From assembly GCA_035048485.1 (NCBI GenBank), contig CM068581.1:64230881-64294880 (forward strand): a stretch of DNA of 64,000 bases, written 5' to 3'. The position numbers and the translations under genes were made by a program. Numbering within the stretch: the first letter of the stretch is position 1; the number at the start of each line of letters is the position of its first letter. Positions 1-14,300 of this stretch are shown here, piece by piece. This DNA comes from Pteria penguin (taxonomy: Eukaryota; Mollusca; Bivalvia; Pterioida; Pteriidae). The notes under the pieces are model-generated. The model was not told the origin of the DNA. It did no database searches and worked only from the letters and a program-made list of their open reading frames with translations.

Positions 1-978
1 TTGATTATGTGGGTAGATATTTCAGTGCATGCTGTGGTATTTGGAAACTGGCGCCATGTTCATAGATCCCTTTTTAAAATGAGTTTTTACGAATTTTTAT
101 CGAGATGGTATCTTCTGTTAAGATGTGCATATAACTGGATTTTTAAAAAATCTGAAATGAAGTTGGGGGAAAGGGGATGGTGGAATCTCAGTTGTTCTCT
201 TACTAAAATTCTTTAACGTTACACACTGTTGCACGGTTCAACAGTAAGGTTCTCAAAGCAAGCTATCAATAATTCTACATGCGCGGTTGGGATGGGTCGG
301 GAGTATGGACCCACCCTGAGATTCGGTAAAAATGACTTTTCTCGTTGTTTTTATGTATTACGTAATTTTACACTCAAAACATGGGTGAACCCACCTCTTG
401 GAAAATTCAGTGGGGATAGACACCCCCGTCGACAAAACTTCCGGATCTGCGTTTGATTCTCACAAGCAGCGTTGGGCCGATAGACGCTCCGAGGGGGAAG
501 ACTTAATTTCAAATTACTTGCTCTCTCTCTCATCCTTTTGGGATAGGTAAAATAAGTGGGACGACCGATGTTCAACCTCGGCGGTGGGTCAAGATTTATT
601 GTCTTAAGCTTCCGCCTCTCTGTCTGACCTTCTGATGAGAAAGTATGACCGATGTCTCGTGTTATGGCACAAAAAATTGGCATGTAAAAGATCCCTCGCT
701 GCTCCTAGTGGATCCGTTGCACGAATAAAAAAATATAATGTCATGGATCAGGTTGGTGCCGCCATCATAAATGTATTTTGGTGTGGAGTTAAATTACAAA
801 CAAACCATCAAAAATGAACCTTTGGGAAATGTTCTTTTTCTGCTTATATTATGATGAGGTGAGAGGAAGGTGCATGTATGTGTGTGTGTAAGGGGGGGGG
901 TCGAAGAGGCAAAACCATGAACCCTGCTCTCATCTATCAGAACTCTTGTGTACAAATACATACAATTCATTATTGATT

Positions 979-1130
979 CCAGTAGCGGATCCATAATTAC
1001 CGAAAAGGAGGCCACATGTGAAAGTCAAATATTAGCCAAACTACTGAGCCATTTTCGGTGCCAGATCTGGAGTTTTACTTGTAAATATGTGGCGAAAAGG
1101 GGGAACGGCCCCCTCTAAATCCACCACTGG
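979..1130 (-). repeat. Short TIR repeat, minus orientation
   Basis: Ends CAGTAGCGGATCC and CCTCTAAATCCACCACTGG are inverted relatives. The body ATTAGCCAAACTACTGAGCC is the reverse complement of 2124-2259. Confidence 0.65.
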
Positions 1131-1980
1131 ATTCGATGTTATATGTTAAGCATATAGATCAGTCAGTGACGTAAATGTTGTATTTCGTTTTCAAAAAATA
1201 ACTTGCCTTAAAGACAATATTAATATTAATCTAAACTTTACATATACTTTTATACAATATACATGTATATACATTACATATATACAATGTACATACTAAC
1301 TTTATGTTTGGAATAAATTTTTCTATAAATATTTTGCCTATAAATATTTGGATTTCTAGATCTCATTATTTGATACACTGAAATAAAGCTGTTAAGTATG
1401 CGCACTTGACTTGGGATTTTCGAGATGTTAGTGTCAGATGTATAAAGAGCATTGACTCAAGAGACCTTGAAGGCACCTGCAATAATACACTGAGCAATTC
1501 AGTGGTGGGTCCAAATATTTTTTTAAATATACATTGTGTATAATCTTTTCTCCCCTGAAATTCTAAACTTCAAAACGGAGAGTATCATACCATGACAAAA
1601 AGGGATTTCACTTCATTGTAAATGATCTTCATGAGGGCATAGTTATGCCATCCACTTGTCAGATTTTGTCCGTTTGTCAGATTTTGGAGTTGCCATTATT
1701 TTTGTCTAAGTCTTCATAACATCTGAAATGTCGCCCGCACATTTTTGTAATTTTCTGACAAGTTGTTTACTTTCTGTTAAAGTCAACATAAAATCTAATA
1801 AGTAAACGTGATTTTCTGACAAGGCGACATTATTTCTGACACTTGATTAGCTTAAATATACCAACATAGATCTTTTATAATAAAGATATTATGATTGACA
1901 AAAGTTTGAGATTTAACTAGTGTTCCGATTCCTAAATCTCTTTGCAAGATCCAAATCTAGATCATTTATTCATGTAACTC

Positions 1981-1996
1981 CCCCCCCCCCCCCCCC
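1981..1996. repeat. Poly-C tract
   Basis: Sixteen consecutive C followed by A- and T-runs. A likely site of length error in sequencing. Confidence 0.9.
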
Positions 1997-2123
1997 AAAA
2001 ATTTTTTTTTTGTATTTTGTTTATTTTTAAAGGTTGCGCATATGAGGAAGATATTTAGTAAATAGTAATTTGTGAGTAAAATTTTTGCTCACAGGTTATA
2101 AATCAATATGTATTACATTTTAA

Positions 2124-2259
2124 GCAGTTGCGGATTTAGAGGGGGCCTGAGCCACACCTATTTACAAGTGAAAATCCAGATTTGGCACCAAAAATGGCTG
2201 AGTAGTTTGGCTAATATATATGTGCCCTTCCCTTTTCGGTAATCCTGGATCCGCCACTG
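2124..2259 (+). repeat. Short TIR repeat, plus orientation
   Basis: GCAGTTGCGGATTTAGAGGG to CCTGGATCCGCCACTG, with body ATGGCTGAGTAGTTTGGCTA. It is the inverted partner of 979-1130. Weaker relatives at 278-440 and 2697-2875 share CGGTAAAAAT and ACCTCTCTTGGAAAA-like phrases. Confidence 0.65.
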
Positions 2260-3522
2260 TAAATGATAATAGGAAGAGGAACTGATAGAGACGGTTATTA
2301 CATGATCTGATTTTCAAAGAAGACTTTAAAACTTTTTTGACTTCCGAAAACCACACAAATAATCAAAGAATTAAACAATACCAAACACTGATTTCAAAAT
2401 AATTTCACACCCAGAACATCTTTGCAGTATATATGTCAGCATAAGATCTATCCACCCCCATCATGGTTCCATTTATACACAACTTTGAATTTGGCATTAA
2501 ACGGAAATGCAGAGTATAGAAGGATGTAACCATTCGCTGATCAATGAAATGGTATGAGAAAGTACAGTGACAGATGCCCCTTATTACACGCTTCACCAGC
2601 CTGAGCACCTGGCTATCCTGCGAAATGTGTAGGCAATTGAGTGCATGGCGAGGTATATAAAGAATGGTATATCACTAAACCATTGTTAATTAGCATGCGT
2701 GGATCTAGAGGTGGGAACCGGGGGTCTGGAGCCACCTTGAAAATCGGTAAAAATAATGTTGCTTGTTTTCGTTGTGAAATGGGTGCATTTTCACTACACT
2801 ACGTGATAGAACCTCTCTTGGAAAAGTTATCTTGGGTTGATCCTTTTTCAAGACTATTTCTGGATCCCCCACCTGAAGTAGTTTATGTGGTGTCTGTATC
2901 TACATTTATATTCAGTCCGAAGGCATTGTTTCCACATGATATACACTGGTTTGTGGTGCATTTAAATAAAAGCGCTTGATGTGTAATTATAATAAAATTT
3001 ACGGGAAACCGAAAACAGAAAGTTGATGGGGCCCTTGTTCGTTTTTGATATATCATATAACTTTGAATTTGAGTAAGAAATCTGCAAAGGAATTATTTTC
3101 GGATGAGGGAATACCTAGATCAATGCAACAAGCAGGCTCGTAGTAACCGGAAAGGAGGTGTTTCCCTCTTTTTCTGGCCGATCATGAATGGACCAATTTT
3201 TTTTATTTTATTATTATTATTATTATTTTTAACAAATGTATCACGTTACGAAACGAAATTTAATGTTTGTCCCTCTCACGTTAGAATGCTTCCTACCAGA
3301 GACATATAGGCCGTTCGTGTATATGTCTGCTACAACCGGGTGAGGTACATGTACACGTGAACACTCTCAAGGAACTCTTCAATCTGGAAAGAACATTTTT
3401 CACATATAAGTAAACAGCATGTTTAGAATTCTACGTTAGATGGCTAAGCCTATGGTATAACAGCATTATTTATCTGACTAGTTTTGTCAACTGATTAAGA
3501 CTTTATTTTCAAGTGTCTTAAA

Positions 3523-3655
3523 ATGTCCAGTTTTCAAAGGCTTAAAGTAGGATTCACGGTCATTGTGTCTACCATTGCCTCTTTTCTTGTTTTGACCAGA
3601 GGATCACATCTCTATCTCAGCCTCTTTGTCTTTGAGATTTTCAAGACTTTGATAA
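3523..3655 (+). CDS. Candidate first coding exon with signal-peptide-like N-terminus (doubtful)
   Basis: ATG at 3523 opens a 59-codon frame beginning MSSFQRLKVGFTVIVSTIAS, a short basic start followed by a hydrophobic stretch, as in a signal peptide. A donor-like GTGAAT at 3656 would end it in phase 1, which is what the exon at 7874 needs. A stronger GTAAGA at 3694 would end it in phase 0 and would need one more exon. An open frame this long is not rare by chance, so this is only a candidate. The gene must have an upstream exon, because the exon at 7874 begins inside a codon. Confidence 0.22.
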
Positions 3656-5984
3656 GTGAATCATACGGCTTGTCCATAGTCCAGACGATAATGGTAAGAT
3701 AAATATCGATACAGAAATATAAATCGGGTTTAAACGCATTTAAAATCTTGTTGCAGTTTCTACGAATGTACAAACCGAGGGAAACCGCAGTGATGTTTTT
3801 CTCCAGGTTATTAGTGCTGTAACAGTTCCCGGATGTTACTGTTTTGCTGGTTTGAGCATAATGGGCAAGAAATCGTCAAATTTTTTTATACAAAATAAAT
3901 GTTATTGAAAGGAGAATAAAATTTTTCTGGTAAAATTTTTTATTTAAGCGTTCTATATTATTTTTGCCATTATTTTATTTATCACGTTCAGACCTACTTT
4001 CAATATCCATAGAAGGGGTAAAGGTGCTCTTGATCAATGAACCTAAAATCAGCTTTTGAGGTCGAATAATGCAATATTTTCATTATAACTAGGCATTTTT
4101 ATAAGAGATTGACCTTTAACTTTATCAAATGTCTCGTGTCTTTATCCATTTATGATATCAGTAGACTAGATCGTACGGGAACTATTACAGTGTAGTTGGT
4201 AAAAATGACCAAAAAGGAGAGTCGTAAAAATGCATCAAATATTTGGTTAATGCTTGAGTTTTTTCATAAGTTTGACATTGTTCTATTTATAATGGGCAAA
4301 CCATGCAATGTACCAAACTTCATATATTTTGGTCTACTGTAGGAGAAGTTGTTTTCCCAAAACCTCAAAAATTGTCTGGAAACTGTTACGGGACTAGTAT
4401 GCCTGATTATGCATGTATATTTATCTTGCTATTAAGTCGCAGGATACACAGCTTCAGGCCTTTGTGGTGAGTTGGGGATTGTATGGCGTAATTAGTAGCA
4501 TAAATGAGAGGGCAAACAGGGTTGCCTCTCCTCTCACTCCATTTCCCTTCTAATTCCTCTCCCTAGCTCCTTCTCAGAAAAATCACACATTATTATGAAA
4601 GAATTTCCTTGACCAAATCCATACAATGCAGATATAGAAAGTGGGTTAGGGTCTGAGACTCTGGGACTACCTCTTGCCCTGTCCACCTGAGTTATACTTG
4701 TCTATTGGCAGTGGTAGATGCAGGAGGGGGATCACCGCCCCTCTGATTGTGACCTCAGATTTTTGAAGAATTCCACAAAATATTCCCTTCATTCCTTCCC
4801 AGTCATGACAAAGGAGACATGGAATTCGATTGCAGACAGTGCAAAGTATTAACAGATCGGACCATATTGTTTAAGTGTCTTGCATGCTGGATGTGACTCA
4901 TGCAATAGACCTTTTTCCATTTTCAAATGATGTAAGGGGTCTTATACCGGACAAACCACTTTTGCCAGAATTTTCACTATGACGTTAACACTTGGAATGT
5001 GACGTCACTGTAATTTGACACAAATCTCAGTGGAAATTTTGCATTTGTCCGTGATTGCCCCTTGCATCATGTAAAATTGGGAAAAAAGTTATTGGCTTGG
5101 AGTAACACAATAGCATCGCGTCCATTATCATTTATAAAGATTAACAGAATTATGAGTTTGTCCAGGGAGTAAATAATGTCACTGTTCATTGAATCGAAAA
5201 GAAAACCACCACAAAAACTACTGAATCCCTTCTTCAGTGTCAGTTTTAAATTTGTCCCATGTCTCAGCATGTAACAATGGTATTTGAGACCTTCTCTTTG
5301 TAGATCTTTAAGTTCAGAAAAGGAGGGGAAGTGAGTTCATGCTGGGCATAAGAAATCGAATGAAATGAAAATGCATATATACTTACTGACAAATGCGATG
5401 TAATGGTAAACTGCAGTTAAACATTAAGGGGGAAATCTGGTTCAATTTAAATGCACCAATGATACTTGAAATTCGAAGCTTGTATATTCTGATAGTCAGT
5501 GCCACTTTCATGTCGGATTAATATTTTAGATCGGGGCGTTAAAGATTTATAAACAAAATAATAAAATTTGAGTGAAATTTTAGAGACTACAATCAACTTC
5601 ACAGCATGAGATAAAAGATATACTTTCAAGTTTGTCTGCATTATTTATATTTAAGAAGAGGTTTTATGGGAAAATAAAAGATTCCATTGAGATTTATAAA
5701 GAACTTCTTTAAATTTATGTGATTTTTCCATGAGATACATGTTGCACCAAGAAAATTGCGTAAACGTGCTAGAATACATATGTTTATACATCAGGTACTC
5801 CTTTTACAATTAGGTAAAAAGTAAACGCATGCTTGTAACATAGCAAAATGAAACAAGGTCTGTAGATTGCACTTTTATTTTTTTCATGAAAAGAAAAATA
5901 TTATTACTATAGATATGCTAATATGAGAAAATCAATTAGTGTTTTACCTGTGCATTTTAAAAATGGAAGTAAATGGAATTAAAT

Positions 5985-6600
5985 ATGCTAAATATATGGA
6001 TCTAGCAGGGGAAGGGGAGCTTGAAATGTGCATGCTTTTCCATTTTTATACGCCTGTCATAGACGGATGCATTATGGTATTGCGTTGTCAGTCGGCAGGT
6101 CCATGGGTCTGTGGGTATGTCTGCTATATAGACCAAACTGTTTAGGCTACAGTTGTAGGATTTTCAAACTTGATACACTTATTTCTTATGGCACAAGGAC
6201 GAACTCTATTGATTTCCAAAATCAAGGTCAAAGGTCAAGTTCATTTTCGGGGCGAAAATAGCAATTTTTTTGGAATGCAACTTGTAAACAATGTACAGAC
6301 CAAACTGTTATTATGCTAGAAATTTTATACTTCGCACACTTATTTCTTATGACTGGGGGAGGAATCCTTTTGATTTTCAAGGCCATACTTGCAAGGTCAA
6401 GCTCACAGTGCTTATATTAGTTAGATTCTTGTCCAGGCCATAACTTATCCCTTGCATGGATTTGAATAATTTTTCATATAATTGTTGTGCAGGACCTAAG
6501 GGTATGTCATGACTTGAACCAAGGTCATATCTGCAAGGACAAGGTCACAGCACATATGATGGGTAAATATTTGTCTGGTCTATAATGTTTAGCCCATTGC
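5985..6600 (+). repeat. Interspersed repeat with two similar halves
   Basis: GACCAAACTGTTTAGGCTA and GACCAAACTGTTATTATGC, each followed by ACTTATTTCTTATG and an AAGGTCAA(A/G) phrase. A related piece is at 53690-53830. Confidence 0.5.
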
Positions 6601-7873
6601 ACAGATTTGATAATAATTAACAGAATTGTTGGCAAAGGGAGAATGCTTCCATATCCACAAATGGCTGGACCCTTCCTGGAAAAAATATCTGGATTCATCT
6701 ACAGGTTCTGGCACGAAAAATTAGGGCAGTTGTTTCACTGTAAACAAATGCTTTTTGTCCTTGATAATATTTAGGACACTGACGTTAACATGACTGTGCT
6801 CGCATTTGATGTTGCTTAACTCAGCCTGTGATTCCTGATAGGACATAAGGCAATTATTTGAATACTTAGCACTTTAAGAGTCTCCTATCTTGTGATCTGC
6901 TTGCATTTATTGACTCAGAAATGTTTACTCAATGGGAAGTCTCACTAGTAAAAAACGGCAATCTTCTAAATATTTCTACTAAAAATCTACTGAAAGTCTT
7001 AGAAGTATCATAGCTGCAATATCTGAAAACTTATGTTTAAAAAGAAAAATATCATTGATTCAGAAATTGAAGAAATCTGTTGATGAGGGGAAAAAATACA
7101 AAGAATAAGATAGTGTAACTGTTAACTGTATAATGTATATGCAAGAAGGTTTTAGGGTCTGGTTACTGGACCCATTCCCAGTCCAAACCTGACCAAGATT
7201 TTCCCAGTGTGCAAAATTTCTCTATTTGGAACTGGAAATAAAATTTTACTTACTACTCTTGGAAATAATTAAATGGCTGTATTATATCATATTATTTCAA
7301 ATCAAAATCATAATGAAATTAACGCTGGCAAGCACTTTGATATTTATTTGGTTTGTTTTACAAAATTAATACATGTATTCCCAGTTTGACCAAAGTGTTT
7401 ATATTTTCCCAGTTTCTTGGACCCAGGACCCATAATAAAATAGGAAATTCTCTGATATGGTTTTTACCTTGATTGTTTGTCATTAATTGCAACTCAATGA
7501 ATATTTAACTTCTTTAGTGATGACTAGGGTACATATTTAGCGTAGGACAGGAAATGAAGATGCCTGGAAAAAGCACTAGTCTTCTGTATGTGTATTTGTA
7601 GACTTTCTTGTGTGTATCTAATTGGGTATCAACCTTAAAAACTTGACAGAGCCTCTGAAGGGATAGTTCTAGTGCACGCTTTAGTCCCTGCAATCAGCTA
7701 TCAACATCACCATATAGTTGTACAAATGTACCAGTATAAACATTATGTCAAAGATATAATGTCAGTTCGCTTAATTAACACTGTTATCTTTATTTGGTAT
7801 CTTGTACAGTTTCTAAATTTAGATTATTTTAGAAATCAACAACTAATCTATATTTATTCCTTTCTACTTTCAG

Positions 7874-8379
7874 AAGTTGATCTCGTGTCAACAGTGTTCA
7901 AAAACTTACACAAGGAAGAAGGTGTAGAAAAATTGACTCCTAGAGGATTAAAATTCACATCGTTATGGAAACCGTCCAGTATTCCTGATATAAATTTCAG
8001 AAAATTTTGGAAACTCCAGAAAAAGAGTTTAACATTCTATTTCTCAGGGCAGGTGATTCCTCAAACTAAAGCAATACCAGTATTATCTATATATCGCAAA
8101 AATAAAGCTTTACCTTACTTGGAAATTCAATTACATTTGCAAAAGGGGGAGATAATTTTACGGTATCAGGGTAGAAAATCATTCCAGAGAAGTTTTATTA
8201 ATTATGGAAAATCTTTTGACACAACAACTACGCTAATAGTGCATTTGGATAAAAATATAGTGCGGACACGTCTAGGGTGTGAAGCAGAGAAACAGGTGAA
8301 ATTACGACAACATTTATTGAAATTCCCAGATGCAGCCAGAATTTCTATACAAGATCAGAGAAGCAACGAGAAATTTGTA
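7874..8379 (+). CDS. Exon 1 found: thrombospondin N-terminal / laminin-G-like domain
   Basis: Acceptor TTTCTACTTTCAG ends at 7873 and donor GTAAGT starts at 8380; the exon enters in phase 1 and leaves in phase 0. It starts (E)VDLVSTVFKNL, like the start of the NELL TSPN domain, and continues with beta-strand-like segments LTFYFSGQV, PVLSIYRKNK, YLEIQLHL, EIILRYQG and TLIVHLDKN, the pattern of a laminin-G sandwich. One Cys (RLGCEAE) probably pairs with the Cys in the next exon. In NELL and thrombospondin this domain binds heparan sulphate and integrins. That role is family knowledge, not seen here. Confidence 0.85.
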
Positions 8380-11300
8380 GTAAGTAAAGTATATTGAAAG
8401 GCATATACATACATTGAATTTATCTTCTGTCTTGCTTAATAGTGATGTGAAAAAGGCAATAAAGTGCACATTTTATTATCAGTTTGTAAAACGTCACTTT
8501 TCATGTTAGTAAAAATTGAAATATTCTGATGCTCTGAAATGTATAATTATCATGAATTAGATGTAAACTTCATGCCATTAAATTACTTACCTTTATATTT
8601 AAATCTGGTCTAGTTTTTGGTTTAAAACCCTTATCAGCATTACTGATAAAAGATGAATGCAAATGAATGAATTGAAAATGGGAAAGCAGTCATTATAAAT
8701 GTTTCATCATGAGCATAAAAAATTATGCGAAGTATGTCACTGAAGAGACCTTCCAAATTTGAATGAAATTAAGTGTTCAACAGTAAATCTTGCTTTGATT
8801 TCTTGATAACATTAATGCTTGGATTGTGAGATTGTAAGTATGTTGAACGATGCATATTTGTATGGTAAAACATCATATGTCAGGCATAAAGTGAAAGTTG
8901 ATATCAAAGCAAAGAAGTTACATACATTAAGAAAATTTACATGTACTATGGTGGTTGTAAGAGATATATAATATTATAAGAAATACCAATGCAGGAGGAG
9001 GTATAGCAAATCAATATGCTCCTTCAGCAGAAAAAAAACTGAAAAAATATATAGCTAAAATATGTAAATTTACAATAATCAGTATTGGTAGTCATAGACC
9101 ATGGACATGTAAAAGTATGAAATACTGACGAGCTTTAGTATTTTTAAGAGGAAACAGCAGTTGAATTTTATCATTCTTATGATCCTAAAATAGATTTGAC
9201 TTTTCAAGTTTTTTGTGGCTTCACCTGTGCCCTAACTCATAATATTTTTTTTTCATATCTGTGTAATAGAGATGCTATCAGTGTTCATTTATCATGCAGA
9301 ATATCCTGTTTGATTCAGAACCATTCCGGCTGTGGACATGTCAATTTCAGGGCCCTCCTTATCAGCTGGTTATCTTGTAAATATCAGGGAGCCCACTGAG
9401 TGTATCTAAGTAGCATATCATGGAATTCCATGTCCCCCACTGCCTTATCTTTGGAGTGTGTTATGTATGCATTTAATTGAAGCTTAATGTGCTTTGATGA
9501 CAGATTCTCCATGATGTGTTGGATGGTTAAGAGAACTGAAGAAAAGTCATAATTGCCTTGGTTAGAATGAGGTTGATTAATGTCTAAATTTTCTCCCCAA
9601 GATATTTAGTTCATTTAATCTAGTGATTACTAAGTGTATTGGCCTACATGTGTGTATATTGTTTTTGGGTCAGGCTGTTGCAGGGTGAATGTCCTAAGGA
9701 ATTGTTGTTCTGTGCTTTCTTGGGTGTTAATCCCTTTTTACATTACTTTTGAGAATCGGTTTTATTGCAAAATTATGCAATATAAAGGCTTTATATTAAA
9801 ATTAAGCCTGCAACTGGCCTACAAATGATAATTTATATCTAGTTGCAGCTTAAAGTTTAGTAGGAGAAATAATACAGTGCATGAACTATACAGCATGAAG
9901 AACAAAGAAAGAACAAGTTTAACTTCAAAACTATAATCATAAAGCGAGCATTAGATAATGTGATATTTATAATGCATTTATGGGTTTCAGTTTATTTGTG
10001 AATTCTACCCGTTTGTTGTTTTTGGAATCAATTTAGGTTTGGTGCATCCAGTTTTTGGCCTGACTGTCTGTCTGTTTGTCTATGACAAAAACCTTTAGAC
10101 CATAATAAAAAAATTCCTAGATTCTCATCCCCGCTTGCCCCAATTTTTCATACCCTTCCCGATTTTTTAAAATTATATAACCGACCAGAAATATCCCGTG
10201 TCCTGTCCATTTCCGTTATAGATATGTGAGATTTTGTTTATATTTGTTGAATTTGTGATTTTCTGTTATTGTTATATTGACAGGAATTCAGATAAAACTA
10301 TGAAAGCTTAACAATGTTGTTATTTAGTGTTTGCCAGGTCATTTGAGTCATATTCAATGTCCAATTCCATTTTAGAGAAAAATAAATTAACACCCCTAAA
10401 TGTTTTGGAAAAATGGATAATAATCTGGCAATTTTTTTCATTATTTTGTTAACATTGGATCTAACTTTTGAATCATAAGAGGCAGGGTTTGACCTTGACC
10501 TTGACATTTGACCTACATTTCAAAAAACAATATTGGTTATAATTTTTTAGTCGTAAGAGATACGGATTTCATATTTTACATGCATATTCTTTGTAACAAA
10601 ACTTTCTGTTGATATGATAGTTTTTAAAGTTGTGACCTTGACCTTTGACCTACAATTCAAAAACTTTTAACATTGGGTAGATCTTTTGAATAGTAAGTTA
10701 GAAGGCTTTCATATTTCACATGTGTATTATTTGTGACAAGACCTTTCTATCAATACAGATTTTTGCCTTGTGACCTTGACTTTGGAGTTTAATGTAATTT
10801 TAGAATATCAGCTTACAGGTATTCAGACAATGTTGCCGCTGGGGGCATTTGTATTTCACAAATACATCCTGTTCTACACTTGTAACATATTATGTGAAAA
10901 TTCTTTTAATGAATCTTCCATGATTTGATATCTGAGGTGTTTAGCTGACCTTTGCAAGCGCCTAGGGTGAAATCCTGCCATTCTTATTGGATTAGTGTCT
11001 TTTGAAAGATACAATAAAGAGTAAGTCCCCTTTCATTTATGACCAAGTCATGTGAAGGAACCCTCATTGCTTAGTTGATCTGTAGTAGAGGTGACATTGA
11101 CTAAGCAATTATTTAAGACACAAGGGAGGGAGGTGCCTTTACTGTAAATGAAGTATCAAGTTTTAGCATCGAATAATAATTGATCTATCTCACAATCAGT
11201 CAGTAATTCTATGAAGATAAGAGAGTTTTTTTTCATTTTCAGGGTCTTCTGTTTGAAGCAAAAGTTTACAATTACCATAACAGCAAACTCACCACATGCA

Positions 11301-14300
11301 ATCGGCTTGCAGGTATTTACAATTTATTCCAGATTTACTACAATGTTCTTTTGACAACCATGTCTATGGGATATTTTTCTTTTTCAAAACGTCTTGGGGA
11401 AAAAAAAGAAGAAAACTAGGGACCAATCTAAATCCTTATTTATCTATTATGCAGTTGGATACTGTATTTCATTTCAAGGACAGAAATTTACTTTGTAAAT
11501 TGTTTCAGACATTGAATATTAAGAAATCTGCACACTTCCAATCATGATATTCAAGATTTCTATAGTGGTCGGGAAGGTAAATCCAGACCCGAGGTAAATC
11601 CTATGGCTCCTGAAAATTCTGTTAAATAAACAAATTTTAAAATGTGTATTGGCATGCGCTTTAAAAAAATGTTGTTCTTTCAAGTTTTACAGTTGAAATT
11701 ACTTGAAATGGTAAAAAAGTATATTGTAACAAAAATGGTGATCATTCGGATATGCCATGCATCTGGATTTTCCTTCCCTGATATGATCTTAAAACTTTTG
11801 TATATTAATGCTTCTTATCTAAGATAAGTGTAAAGTGACACTAAGCCATTGTTTGGGTTATTTATATGGACCGAAGTTGAAATCATAGTTTCCGTTTTAA
11901 GACCTTCCTGTCATGGCTTTTGCAACTTTAATGAAGGTGAAAGGATTCGAAGTGTCTGGCTGCCTTGTTGCACAATGTTGTAGACTGCCTTACTCTCTCA
12001 GTAATTAACCTGTCAAGATGAGGGAGAGATTTTAAGAGACTTTGATTGTTCGATGCAGTAGTGTTACACCTGTTAAATAGAATTAGACTTCCTCCATTAA
12101 GTTTCATACACTGTTGAATTACTTCAGAATGTTGAACTAAATCAACCATTTTTTTTCCTCCATCATTTGCTACATGTCCTATGGTGGAATTAAAAGGAAG
12201 ATAATCTGAGAAATAATGATTATTTTGTATATATATTGTTAATATTATAATAATTTTTTTATCATTATTCCCAAATGATACAATGCATTGACCTGCAAAG
12301 CAGTTGTTATTTTGTGCACTTATAAACGTGGCTTGTAACTTGCTATATCGCCTCTTTTATCTGTCTTCAAGTTGACATAAAGTTTGGTTAGGGTATAAAG
12401 GAATGTCTGCAAGTGTACACTTGGATTTTCATAGGTATTCAAAAGTGGTCAGAGTATTGAATACCCTTTCCAAAATGACCATTCTGTTCCAATTTTTATT
12501 CATATTAATGTCCTTAATGATACTTTTATATAATTGATTAGGTTAAAGATGGATTTAGATTTTCCTATTTTATCAAAATTGCTTCAAATCGGGTCCATTA
12601 TAAGAACCTTTCCCAATGGAAGTTTCATTGATTTTTCCCAAAATTTGTCTAAATTTTTCCCAAACATTGATCTTTTAGCATTATGTAAATGGGATAAAAA
12701 ATTCCAAATGAAAAGGTACAATTAAGCACCTTTAAAAAAAAAAATACTGCAAAGAAAAATTATGAAAACATGCTGGGCAACAAAGTCAAACATTTGTTTG
12801 TTTCCTACTCTTAGGATATATTGCTTAACTATTGTATTGACAGGATCGATCAATCAAGATATTGTTTAAATATTGGTTTGGTATCATAGCCTTTTATTCT
12901 TAAGGATATCCAACCCTAATACATTGGCATCCTCCATCACCAAACTCGGGCTGCAAAAATACCTTATTCACTCCATGTGTTCTTTTTTGTGCTTTCAAAA
13001 TCGTTCTGATGTTTTATGTTTGACATTTCATGCCATTTTTGTTGTTTTGATGATTTTAGCGTTACAGCAGGATGAACGAAGCGGATCAAATTCTGATAAC
13101 CAAAGTTTGGAAGTCTTGCAGCAGAAAGTCACTCAATTGACCTCCATAGTTGACTCACTGAAAGCTGAGGTAGGTCGCAAAATTAATTCATATTTAAAAC
13201 CATTCGTATGTCTTTGAATGCCATGTGTAATTCGAATAACTAATAAGGTACTTATCTCAAGTTGAAGAAAAATTGAAGTTGATGTCATAATTATGGGATA
13301 ATTTGAATGCTGAGAGAGAGTACCTTATTTAAGCTCTCTCTTTATCTAAAATAATATAATCGTATGCATTGTGTGGCAGTTGTATTCTTGTTAAACAGAG
13401 GGTTGAAGCAGAACTGTTTTCATCTGAGGCCAAGAAAATGTATCAGTTAAATTTGTTAAGGGTAGCAAAGTGTGCCAAAATCATAAGGTTTAAGTTCATA
13501 TTTATTGAGATAATTTATCAAGCACTAGATGTATATTTGAAGTTAGCATGGAAGGTAATTATTAGAGTGTTAGGAAGGAAGGTAGATTTTCTAGAGACAG
13601 TGAATATGAAATTGTTGATTAATATCTTTCCATTTATTAGACATACAAACATATCAGAATATTTGTTATAAAAAATTATCGAATAGATTAAAACTTAGCT
13701 CAACTTAAAAAGCTGAACTTTAACATGTAATGATTAAAGTTCATGAGGGTAAACTTTAAATTTTTGTGCTTCAAAATTAAAAACGTGCATATTAATGTAA
13801 GAGTTTAATGTTGTATCTGTGTACTTGGTTAACTCATATCTTTGCTAGTAGAAACATGGTAAATAAGATAATAATTTAAGAGAAATTTAGCATTTCTGAA
13901 ATGCATGATAAACAAGATTTGAAAGGGATGCTTTAAGTTTTTGAAACCTCTCATTTTTCATACAATATGTATTATAAATTGAAGCATAATTTACCCCATG
14001 GGATTTTATAAAGAACCTTTACTCAGTTACACTCTGGAATAATTCACAATAATAGGCAGAGGAAATGATCCCTTCTCCAAGGAACACATTTATTGCATTC
14101 TAATTTCAAAAAGATAACAAGCAGTGTAACCCTTCAGAAAGGCATTCACAAAGGGTCATAAATCACAGCATGGCTGCGGCCCTGGCAAAGATTCCATTAT
14201 CATAATGTTTTGTGTTCCAGTGTAAGTTATTTTGCAGTTTATGAGTAATGTTATAGACAGTCTCAAGTTTTTATGACATCAGGTTAATATAACGTAAATC

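Larger units (their letters stand above)
1..7873. other. 5' flank or first intron, no gene supported
   Basis: No open frame with domain or splice support except the doubtful exon at 3523. The stretch contains TIR-like repeats (979, 2124), a poly-C run at 1981, a (TTA)n run near 3210 and a repeat with GGTCAAAGGTCAAG phrases at 5985-6600. I could not identify a promoter. Confidence 0.55.

Noticed and set aside
351..683. Minus-strand ORF of 110 codons
   Set aside because: Overlaps repeat-like sequence and a SINE fragment; no recognisable domain.
13369..13671. 100-codon plus-strand ORF in intron
   Set aside because: No domain, no splice sites in usable phase, and exons 3 and 4 join perfectly in phase 0 without it.
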